A program made the translations under genes and the position numbers. A DNA stretch of 64,000 nucleotides from Geodermatophilus tzadiensis (GTDB lineage: Bacteria > Actinomycetota > Actinomycetes > Mycobacteriales > Geodermatophilaceae): positions 145,029 through 209,028 of the forward strand of contig NZ_PVTG01000007.1 of the NCBI RefSeq assembly GCF_003002915.1, read 5' to 3'. The first letter of the stretch is position 1; the number at the start of each line of letters is the position of its first letter. The notes under the pieces are model-generated. The model was not told where the DNA came from. It searched no databases and saw nothing but the letters and a program-made list of their open reading frames with translations. Positions 1 through 6,836 of this stretch are shown here, one piece after another.

Positions 1-1031
1 ACGGTGTTGACCGTGACCGAGAAGCCGTAGCCGAGGATGACTGCGGCGACCGCTACGACGGGCGCGTCCAGTAGCGGGATCGCGGCGAGCACGAGACCTG
101 ACGCCAGGAGGCAGATGCCGCCGACCCGACCGCGGCCGACTCGCGCAGGGGCGCCGCGGCGCATGATCCGGTCGCCCAGTCCGCCGATGAGGAACAGTGC
201 ACCGAGCCCGGCGACGCTGGGGAGTGCGAACAGCGTGCCGGAGGCGGCAGCGGAGAAGCCGAGCGCGTTCTGGAAGTAGGACGGCAGCCAGGTGAAGACG
301 ACCGCGGCCAGTGCGCCCTGGGCGAAGGTGGCGAACAGGCAGGCGAGCATGGTCGGGGTGAGCAGCCCGCGCATCCAGCTGCGATCGCTGCGCGCCGGAG
401 CGGTCGGGTCGGTGCCGGCGTGCGGGCCCGTCCGACCGAGGAAGTACCACACGGTCAGCCACACCAGGGCAACGACACCGATGGCGACGAACCCGATCCG
501 CCAGCCGAGAGTGACCACCAGCAGGGAGATGACCGGCAAGAGGGCGATCTTGGAGAACGACGCGCCGCTGGTGATGATGGCGGCGGGTAGGCCGCGTCGG
601 CTGGCAGGGAACCAGGAGTAGGCGGCGGTGTGAGCCAGCGGTACGGCCGGGCCCTCGGCGGTACCGACCACGACCCGGCTCGCGATGAGCATCAGGGCGC
701 CCCCTGCCAGGGCTGCTGGGATCTGACCGAGGGTGATCAACGCGCCACAGCCCAGGAGCACCGCACGGGTCGACACCCGACGCCCGGACAGCGCGATCGC
801 CAGGCAACTGACCATGGTGAGGAGATAGGTCGCGCTGCTGATCAGCCCGTAGGTCGTCGCGGACATGCCGAACTCGGTGCGGATGGGAGTGGCGACCAGG
901 CCGAGCAGGCCCTTGTCCAGGAACACCAGGACGTGCGCGCCGGCGGCGGCGGCGGTCACCGCCCAGGGCATCCATGCTCGGCCGGTGTCGGTGGTGCCGT
1001 CCGCAGGAGGACGGCTCAGGTCGGTCGTCAT
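1..1031 (-). CDS. MFS transporter, 3' end cut by window edge
   Basis: About 343 residues are visible from an ATG at 1031, preceded by GAGGAG at good spacing; the C-terminal part lies beyond base 1. The product begins MTTDLSRPP and then shows repeated hydrophobic segments. A charged loop near residue 70 (SGRRVSTR) matches the usual loop between helices 2 and 3 of the major facilitator superfamily, and a helix reads VVVGTAEGPAVPLAHTAA, as in the anion/aromatic-acid:H+ symporter branch. It is probably an inner-membrane proton symporter for an organic acid; the substrate is inferred only from the neighbours. It lies downstream of the SDR and TIM-barrel genes on the same strand, so it is likely the last gene of that operon. 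The gap to the SDR gene holds a 27-bp tandem repeat. Confidence 0.85.
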   Translation of the reverse strand, partial: MTTDLSRPPADGTTDTGRAWMPWAVTAAAAGAHVLVFLDKGLLGLVATPIRTEFGMSATTYGLISSATYLLTMVSCLAIALSGRRVSTRAVLLGCGALITLGQIPAALAGGALMLIASRVVVGTAEGPAVPLAHTAAYSWFPASRRGLPAAIITSGASFSKIALLPVISLLVVTLGWRIGFVAIGVVALVWLTVWYFLGRTGPHAGTDPTAPARSDRSWMRGLLTPTMLACLFATFAQGALAAVVFTWLPSYFQNALGFSAAASGTLFALPSVAGLGALFLIGGLGDRIMRRGAPARVGRGRVGGICLLASGLVLAAIPLLDAPVVAVAAVILGYGFSVTVNT

Positions 1032-1101
1032 CGGGTACTCCTCATCGAGAGCCACGGGTCCGGGTCATCCCGGCCACGGATTGAGTGCGGTGCGAGCTGG
1101 T

Positions 1102-1164
1102 GCGCGAGCAGGACTGCTCAGGGCGAAGGCGCGAGCAGGACTGCTCAGGGCGAAGGCGCGAGCT
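1102..1164. repeat. 27-bp tandem direct repeat, 2.3 copies
   Basis: Two identical 27-bp copies (1102-1128 and 1129-1155, beginning GCGCGAGCAGGACTGCTC) are followed by a 9-bp partial third. The second copy contains the SDR stop codon (1145-1147), so the repeat has duplicated the end of that gene into the spacer before the MFS gene. Confidence 0.85.
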
Positions 1165-1894
1165 GCGCGCCGCCGCACACGTGCAGGACCTCGCCGGTGA
1201 TGAAGCCGGCTCCGGGCGAGGCCAGGAAGCCGACTGCTCCGGCGATGTCGTCCGGAGTGGCGAATCGCCCCATCGGGGTCATCGCCAGGTGCTTGGCCTC
1301 GAAGGCCGCGTACTCGGCTTCGGTGCGTCCAGTCCGGGTGAACGGTGTGGCGACCATGCTCGGAGCGACCGCGTTGACGGTCACGCCCAGCGGCGCGAAC
1401 TCCAGGGCCAGCGAGCGGGTCAGTCCCACGACCCCCGCCTTGGACGTCACGTAGGCCACCGGCCCCCCCGAGAGCCAGGTACGCGAGGTGATGTTGACGA
1501 CCCGCCCACCGGTGCCGGTGCTACGCCACAGGCCCGCGGCGGCCCGACACAACGCGGTCGGTCCCCAGACGTTGACCGCCATCACGCGCTCCCAGGTCTC
1601 CCGCTGCAAGGAGTCCAGCTCGCGAGGCGCGGTGACCGCGGCGTTGTTGACCACGACGTCGATGCGGCCGAACCGCTCACCCACGTCGTTGACGAACGCC
1701 TCGACCGAGGCGTCGTCGGCCACGTCGAGCTCGTGGGCCTGTGCACGGTCGATGCGGTCGGCCTGCGTGCGGGCGCCGTCGACGTCGCGGTCGGCCAGCA
1801 GCACCACGTCGGCCGACGCGCTCAGGTGGGCCCCGATGGCCGCGCCGAGCCCGCCGGCGCCGCCGGTGACCACGGCGACCCGCTCGGCCCTCAT
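1145..1894 (-). CDS. Short-chain dehydrogenase/reductase (SDR)
   Basis: A 249-residue classical SDR. The start at 1894 (MRAERVAVVTGG) puts the nucleotide-binding glycine motif (TGGAGGLG) at the N-terminus as expected; the frame stays open further upstream, but that part reads as a shadow of the TIM-barrel gene. Other family signatures are NNAA near residue 85, a serine around 138 (NITSRTW) and the YVTSK catalytic Tyr-Lys pair near 150. This is a cytoplasmic NAD(P)H-dependent alcohol/ketone oxidoreductase; the substrate cannot be read from sequence. Its ATG overlaps the stop of the TIM-barrel gene (ATGA), so the two are translationally coupled. In this setting a quinate/shikimate-type or polyol dehydrogenase is possible, as is a generic 3-oxoacyl-ACP-reductase-like SDR. 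Confidence 0.9.
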   Translation of the reverse strand: MRAERVAVVTGGAGGLGAAIGAHLSASADVVLLADRDVDGARTQADRIDRAQAHELDVADDASVEAFVNDVGERFGRIDVVVNNAAVTAPRELDSLQRETWERVMAVNVWGPTALCRAAAGLWRSTGTGGRVVNITSRTWLSGGPVAYVTSKAGVVGLTRSLALEFAPLGVTVNAVAPSMVATPFTRTGRTEAEYAAFEAKHLAMTPMGRFATPDDIAGAVGFLASPGAGFITGEVLHVCGGAQLAPSP

Positions 1895-2730
1895 GCCGTC
1901 ACCATCGCGGGCTCTGCCCGGTCCAGGACCTCGAGTCCTCGACGCAGCGCCTCGACCGGAGCGAGGTCGGCAGTGAAGTCCTCGAGCGAGAGCCAGCCTC
2001 GGTAGCCGCCGCGGTGCAGTGCCCGGCGCAGGGCGACGACGTCGAGCAGGCCGTCGTCCATCGGAGACCACTGCAAGACCCAGGGGACACCGGGCTCGGA
2101 GGGAACGTAACGGGCGTTCTTGACGTGTACGTGTGCCAGGTGGGCGCCCAGGAGCTCGATCGCGGTGTCGTGGTCCTCGTACCCCTCCACCAGCAGGTTC
2201 CCGGCGTCGTAGATCGCACCGATCAGAGCGGGGTCAGCCCCGTCGAGGATCCGGGCGGTCAGCGAAGCGCTCGGGCAGATCGAGCGCTGGTGCAGCTCGA
2301 GCAGCGCCCGCACCCCGTGTCGCGAGGTGATCCTCTCCAGCTCGTCGACGAACCGACGGGCGGCCTGTGCCTGCTCCGACCACGCCGTCCCATCGCGCCA
2401 CGGCGCCCGGAAACGGAACCAGCCGACGCCGGCCTCAGCCGCGGCGGCGGCTGCGCGACGAGCAGTCGCCACGTCGCCGGTGTCGACATAGGTGTCCAGG
2501 CCGACGACCTCGAGCCCGGCCCGGCGACACCGTTCCACGGTTCTGGCGACGTCCTCGAAACGCAGGGTGCACCGGTTGTCGGTGAAGACGTCGGACCCTG
2601 CACCCGGCCCACGATCGTCGACCCGCCACTCGATCCCGGTCGCACCCGAGCGCAGGACCGTCTCGATCGCTTCCTCCGGGGTGTGCCCGAAGAGCATGAT
2701 CGAGCACACGCCCAGAGGGTTCACGGTCAC
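1891..2730 (-). CDS. Sugar phosphate isomerase/epimerase-type TIM-barrel protein
   Basis: About 279 residues from GTG 2730 (GTG 2724 is an equally possible start; the longer upstream frame runs into the divergent regulator and is rejected). The fold is the xylose-isomerase-like TIM barrel (AP endonuclease 2 family). Visible metal-site features are the LLELHQRS segment, the AIYDAGN segment, the HVHVKN strand and the C-terminal SLEDF glutamate. The family includes inosose dehydratases, hydroxypyruvate isomerases, ketose 3-epimerases and 3-dehydroshikimate dehydratases, so the exact reaction is open. It is the first gene of a leftward operon with the SDR and MFS genes, divergent from a LysR regulator. 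A 3-dehydroshikimate dehydratase role would fit the neighbouring shikimate-type enzymes but is inference. Confidence 0.85.
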   Translation of the reverse strand: MTVNPLGVCSIMLFGHTPEEAIETVLRSGATGIEWRVDDRGPGAGSDVFTDNRCTLRFEDVARTVERCRRAGLEVVGLDTYVDTGDVATARRAAAAAAEAGVGWFRFRAPWRDGTAWSEQAQAARRFVDELERITSRHGVRALLELHQRSICPSASLTARILDGADPALIGAIYDAGNLLVEGYEDHDTAIELLGAHLAHVHVKNARYVPSEPGVPWVLQWSPMDDGLLDVVALRRALHRGGYRGWLSLEDFTADLAPVEALRRGLEVLDRAEPAMVTA

Positions 2731-2806
2731 GTCACCGTCGTTGTCAGCCACGTCACAAGTGAACGGTGGCGCCCGTCGCCCCGTCCAAGACCAGGTACGA
2801 CACCCT

Positions 2807-2829
2807 GGCCATACCCGCTGGGCATGGCC
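2807..2829. promoter_or_regulatory. Candidate LysR operator (T-N11-A palindrome)
   Basis: Perfect 6-bp inverted arms GGCCAT (2807-2812) and ATGGCC (2824-2829) are separated by 11 bases, giving the T-N11-A core known for LysR-type regulators. It lies between the divergent TIM-barrel and lysR starts, the usual place for co-inducer-dependent control of the divergent operon and autoregulation. Confidence 0.6.
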
Positions 2830-2853
2830 CGCCCGTGCGACGACACTGGAGCG

Positions 2854-3756
2854 GTGGAGCTCCGCCACATGCGCTACGTCCTGGCCGTCGCCCGTCACGG
2901 GTCCTTCGGCAGGGCAGCGGAGGCGTTGCTGATCGCCCAGCCCTCGCTCAGCCGTCAGGTCCGTGACGTCGAGAAGGAGCTGGGCGAAGAACTGTTCGTT
3001 CGCGGAGCGAGCGGGGCCACGGTCACCGCGGCCGGGCGGGTGTTCGTCGCTCACGCTCGGCAGGTGGTGGCCATGGCAGATTCGATCGGGGAGGTGGTGC
3101 GGGCCGAGACGCCGCCGCGCGAGCTCGTCCAGATCGGTCTACCCCCCGGTCTGTCGACCGAGTGGACGTCCGAGGTCGCGCGCGGACTGCTGCGCCACGT
3201 TCCCGGCGCTGACGTGCGATTCGTCGAGGCCGGGAGCGCCGAGCAACTACGACTGCTCACCCAGGGGCGCTTGGACGTGGCCGTGGTCCATCAGCTCCCG
3301 CCGGCTGACACCTGGTCCGCCCTGCTCGCGAGCGACCCACTGGGTGTTGCCGTGCGCCCGGACCACCCGCTCGCCAGCGCCGCCTCCTACCGGCTCGCCG
3401 ACCTCGACCAGCTGCGGGTCCTGGTCCACTCCCGCGACCAGATCCCCACCCAACAGGACGGGATACTGGCCGCCGCGAGTTCGTCCGGCATCAGCCCGGT
3501 GTGGATCTTCGCCCGGTTCGTCGAGCACTCGCGGGCCTGCGCCGAGGCCGCGGAGGCCGACGCGGTGCTGGTGAGCTCGCACACCGCGGTGCGGCAGCTG
3601 CCCGACTGGGCGTGGCGTCCGGTCCAGGACCTCGGCCAGCCCATGAACACCTGGGTGGTCCGGCGCAACGACGCCCGCGACGTCGTCGCGTTGGTGATCG
3701 GCGTGGTCAGGGCGTCCAGAACTCGACCGGATGCCGAGTCCCAGCGCGAGGACTGA
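2854..3756 (+). CDS. LysR-family transcriptional regulator
   Basis: 300 residues from GTG 2854, chosen because the product then begins VELRHMRYVLAVARHGSF, the standard N-terminus of this family. Upstream codons in the same frame, including ATG 2824 inside the palindrome, would add an atypical tail. The winged helix-turn-helix spans about residues 1-60 (FGRAAEALLIAQPSLSRQ), followed by a periplasmic-binding-protein-like effector domain to about 290. It is divergent from the TIM-barrel/SDR/MFS operon with a T-N11-A palindrome between them, so it most likely senses the substrate of that pathway and activates it. It could also control the aroK-aroB fusion 210 bases downstream on the same strand. 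Confidence 0.92.
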   Translation: MELRHMRYVLAVARHGSFGRAAEALLIAQPSLSRQVRDVEKELGEELFVRGASGATVTAAGRVFVAHARQVVAMADSIGEVVRAETPPRELVQIGLPPGLSTEWTSEVARGLLRHVPGADVRFVEAGSAEQLRLLTQGRLDVAVVHQLPPADTWSALLASDPLGVAVRPDHPLASAASYRLADLDQLRVLVHSRDQIPTQQDGILAAASSSGISPVWIFARFVEHSRACAEAAEADAVLVSSHTAVRQLPDWAWRPVQDLGQPMNTWVVRRNDARDVVALVIGVVRASRTRPDAESQRED

Positions 3757-3966
3757 CGCGAGCCGGCGTCCTCACACGAGACTCAACCGGCACGCCGGTC
3801 CACCACGCGGTCGTCCACACGGCGGGGTCGCCCTCGACATGGACGTCGCGAGCACGAGCGAGCTCGACACCCGGATGTCGCACGTCGCCGGGGATGTCTC
3901 GTGACCCACCGCTGATGCTCGAGCAGCAGTGATCCGCGCTGGGGTCGCTGCGTCAGACTGCCAGGT

Positions 3967-5553
3967 GTGGCGATGATCGTGCTGGTCGGTTTCATGGGAG
4001 CGGGCAAGACGACGGTCGGGCACGTCCTGGCCGAGCGGCTGGGCACGCCCTTCGTCGACAGTGACGTCTACATCGAGCAGCAACTCGGCCGCAGCATCGT
4101 CGACGTCTTCGCCGCTGAGGGAGAAGAGCACTTCCGGGAGATCGAGCACCGGTCGATCAACGAGTTGGTCCGTGGCTCCGACGCGGTCCTGGCGCTCGGC
4201 GGCGGCGCCCTGGGGGATCCGCGGACACGAGCCATCCTGCGCAAGACCACCGTCGTGTACCTACGGGTCGACTACGACGAGGCCCTGTCGAGAGTCCACC
4301 AGGACCTGTTCCGCCCCATGCTGCAGCGCGCCGATCTCGACCAGACCTACTCACGGCGCCTGCAGGCCTATGCCGAGGTCGCAGCGATACAGGTGGACAC
4401 GAACGGACGCCGTCCCGACGCCGTCGCCCTCGACGTCCTGAGGGAGCTCACCCGCCTGCCCAGCACTCCACCGGGGACCTCCAACATCCTCGTGACTCCC
4501 GTCGGCGGCACCTACTACGCGCATGTCGGCAGGCAACTGCTCGACCTGGCGGGCACCTTGTTGCCCACCTCGACGGACATCGAGCAGGCGGTCATCGTGG
4601 AATCCGATCGGGACACGAGCACCGCCGACCGCGTGGCCGCAAGCGTCACCGCCCAGGGCATCTCGGTCACACGAGTGCCGGTTCCGGACACGGAGGCGGA
4701 CAAGGATCTCGCCGCGGTTCGCCATGTCGCCGGTCAGTTGGCCGACGTCGCGCTGCACACGAACGACCTGGTCGTGGCTGTGGGCGGGGAGCCGGTCTGC
4801 GACCTCGCCGGATTCGTCGCCGCCACCTTCAACCGAGGCACCCGGCTGGCCCTGGTGCCCACCACGCTCGTCGCCCAGGCCGATTCCGCCATCGGTGGCA
4901 AGAACGCGATCAACATGCCCCAGGGGCGCAATCTCATGGGGACGATCCACCAACCCACGGTCGTCATCGCCGACGTCACCACCGCATGTGCCAACGTGGA
5001 GCGTGGCTTCCGAGCCGGATTGTCCGAGATCGCCAAACACGCGCTGATCAGCCGGAGCGACCTGCTCCACGTTCTCGAAGAATCATCCGAAGGCGCCTGT
5101 TCAGCCGACGTCGACGCTGTGCACCAGCTCGTCAGCCGCAGTCTCGAGATCAAGGCCGACATCGTCAGTCGGGACGAGCGCGCGACCGCGGAGCGGATCG
5201 TTCTCAACTACGGCCACACCTTCGGTCACGCGATCGATCTGGTGACAGGGCAAGTGGAGGACCAAGGTCAGTCGGTGTCGCTGGGCATGATGGCCGCCGC
5301 CCATCTCGCCCGCCGCCAGGGACGTGTTGGCGACGACGTGGTCGACCGGCACCGGCACCTCCTGTCGAGGCTGGGACTGCCGACCACGGGGCGCTTCGAC
5401 CTGGAAGCCATGAAACGCGCGTGGCTGCGGGACAAGAAGTACCGGCACGGGGTCCGCTTCGTCGTCCTCAACGGGTTGGGACGAGCCGAGACGGGGGTCA
5501 CCGCCTCGACCGACATGCTGGCGGACGTGCTGGACGACCTGGCGAGGCGCTGA
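3967..5553 (+). CDS. Fused shikimate kinase / 3-dehydroquinate synthase-like protein
   Basis: 528 residues from GTG 3967 (in-frame ATG at 3973 is the alternative). Residues 1-165 are shikimate kinase: P-loop GFMGAGKTT with Lys14, VDSD at 30-33, FREIE with Arg57, GGG at 78-80 and the FRPML lid. Residues 170-528 are a sugar-phosphate cyclase of the dehydroquinate synthase type: IGGK with Lys312, Glu354 and Lys357, and NYGHTFGHA with His417 and His421. Two positions depart from the family. The zinc-ligand histidine (His287 in Aspergillus AROM numbering, 16 residues after the first conserved His) is Gln433, and the lysine before the conserved Asn322 is Arg321. The chain should either join DAHP cyclisation to shikimate phosphorylation or act on a related substrate. 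Codon use is less GC-extreme than the core genes; a terminator follows. Confidence 0.88.
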   Translation: MAMIVLVGFMGAGKTTVGHVLAERLGTPFVDSDVYIEQQLGRSIVDVFAAEGEEHFREIEHRSINELVRGSDAVLALGGGALGDPRTRAILRKTTVVYLRVDYDEALSRVHQDLFRPMLQRADLDQTYSRRLQAYAEVAAIQVDTNGRRPDAVALDVLRELTRLPSTPPGTSNILVTPVGGTYYAHVGRQLLDLAGTLLPTSTDIEQAVIVESDRDTSTADRVAASVTAQGISVTRVPVPDTEADKDLAAVRHVAGQLADVALHTNDLVVAVGGEPVCDLAGFVAATFNRGTRLALVPTTLVAQADSAIGGKNAINMPQGRNLMGTIHQPTVVIADVTTACANVERGFRAGLSEIAKHALISRSDLLHVLEESSEGACSADVDAVHQLVSRSLEIKADIVSRDERATAERIVLNYGHTFGHAIDLVTGQVEDQGQSVSLGMMAAAHLARRQGRVGDDVVDRHRHLLSRLGLPTTGRFDLEAMKRAWLRDKKYRHGVRFVVLNGLGRAETGVTASTDMLADVLDDLARR

Positions 5554-5746
5554 CGCGCGAAGCGGCGACGCCTTCGACCGGTAGCCCACCGCGCTACGAC
5601 ACCGAGCGGCCCCGCTCTCCGTCACCGCCGGACCGGCCACACGGAGCCGCCGCGGACCTCGACGCGGCGCTCGCCGCAGTCCGTCGTGGCCAGCTCAGGG
5701 TCGGATGACGGTGACCAGGTGGTGGTCACACCGTCCCGACAAGCCG

Positions 5747-5785
5747 TCAGGGGCCGTTCCGGATCTCTCCGGACACGGCCCCTGA
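5747..5785. terminator. Bidirectional hairpin terminator
   Basis: Long inverted repeat with outer arms TCAGGGGCCGT and ACGGCCCCTGA and inner TCCGGA arms. It lies downstream of the aroK-aroB fusion on the plus strand and downstream of tRNA-Pro on the minus strand, so it can serve both. A shorter inverted repeat (GTGACC-N7-GGTCAC, 5711-5729) lies just before it. The rest of 5554-5746 shows no convincing gene. Confidence 0.75.
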
Positions 5786-5802
5786 GCTGCGGTCTCCCGC
5801 TG

Positions 5803-5876
<74 letters not shown>

Positions 5877-5882
5877 AGCGCC

Positions 5883-5900
5883 GGGCGGCTCGCGCCGCCC
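5883..5900. terminator. GC hairpin between hydrolase gene and tRNA-Pro
   Basis: Perfect 7-bp arms GGGCGGC and GCCGCCC with a 4-base loop, 50 bases past the hydrolase stop codon. It probably ends the cyd-hydrolase transcript before the tRNA; no T-run is visible. Confidence 0.5.
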
Positions 5901-5951
5901 GATCGCTGCTCCAGCAGGCTACCGCACCCGCTCGCCCGATCTGCGCGGTGG

Positions 5952-6836
5952 TCAGGCCGGCACGGCGTCCCGGTCGGTGCTGAGCACCTCGCGCAGCCGG
6001 GCCGCGAACGCCGCGACGTCGGCCGGCGGGCCGTAGGGCGAGTCGAGGAAGCTGCCGTGGTCGCCGGGGAACACGACCGGCTCGACGCCCAGCGCCGCGG
6101 CCACGGCGAGGCCGCCCCGATGCGCGAGCTGCCCGACCGAGCCCTCCCCCACCGCGGGCACGATCCGCGTCGACGAGGCCCGCAGCGCCGCGACCTCGTG
6201 CTCGTGCGCGGTGCACGACAGCAGGTTCTGCGCGAGCAGCACGTCGTCCCGGGAGCCGTCGTCGTCGGCCGGCAGGCCGAAGGCGGCGGGGTCGGCGGCC
6301 GGCTGCCGGGTGAACTCCTCGGTGAGCGGCCCCTGGTGCATCACCAGCCGGACGAACTCCGCCATCCCGGCGCCGAACCCGCGGCGCCGGTAGGTGTCGT
6401 GCACGTGCCGGCAGGCGGCCAGCGCGGCCTCCCGGTCGGGCAGCAGCTGCGACGCCGGCGGCTCGTGCGCGACCAGGGTGCGCACCTGGCCGGGGTGCCG
6501 GGCCACCCAGACGAGCGCGTTGACCGCTCCCCCGCTGCTGGCCAGCACGTCCACCGGCCCGCCGCCGACCGCCTCGGCCACCCGCGACAGGTCGTCGGCG
6601 TGCTCCTCGGGCGTGGAGGTGGCCGCGCCGTCGGTGCGGCGGCTGCGCTCGGCGCCGCGCGGGTCGTAGGTGACCACCGTGCGGTCGGGGAACTGCGCCG
6701 CGAGCGAGCCGAAACCGGAGGCGGCCATCGGCGAGCCGACGAGCAGCAGCGGCGGCCCGTCGCCGGTGCCGGGCCGGACGTCGTAGGTGACGACGGCGCC
6801 GGCCGTCTCGAGGGTGTGCGTCTGCGGTGTGGTCAT
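5952..6836 (-). CDS. Alpha/beta hydrolase
   Basis: 294 residues. The alpha/beta-hydrolase fold shows the oxyanion loop VGSPMA near residue 35, DPRGAERS near 58-65, the nucleophile elbow LASSGG near 99-104 (Ser inside A-S-S-G-G) and a C-terminal FPGDHGSF with the catalytic histidine. No signal peptide, so it is cytoplasmic. Its ATG overlaps the cydC stop (ATGA), making it the last gene of the cytochrome bd operon. Proteins like this are annotated as general esterases/lipases; the substrate is unknown, and a role in oxidase function is suggested only by the coupling. Confidence 0.9.
   Translation of the reverse strand: MTTPQTHTLETAGAVVTYDVRPGTGDGPPLLLVGSPMAASGFGSLAAQFPDRTVVTYDPRGAERSRRTDGAATSTPEEHADDLSRVAEAVGGGPVDVLASSGGAVNALVWVARHPGQVRTLVAHEPPASQLLPDREAALAACRHVHDTYRRRGFGAGMAEFVRLVMHQGPLTEEFTRQPAADPAAFGLPADDDGSRDDVLLAQNLLSCTAHEHEVAALRASSTRIVPAVGEGSVGQLAHRGGLAVAAALGVEPVVFPGDHGSFLDSPYGPPADVAAFAARLREVLSTDRDAVPA

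Noticed and set aside
5554..5746. Remnant gene or integrase fragment between the fusion gene and the terminator
   Set aside because: A short open frame ends near 5708 but shows no recognisable motif and no start with a ribosome site.
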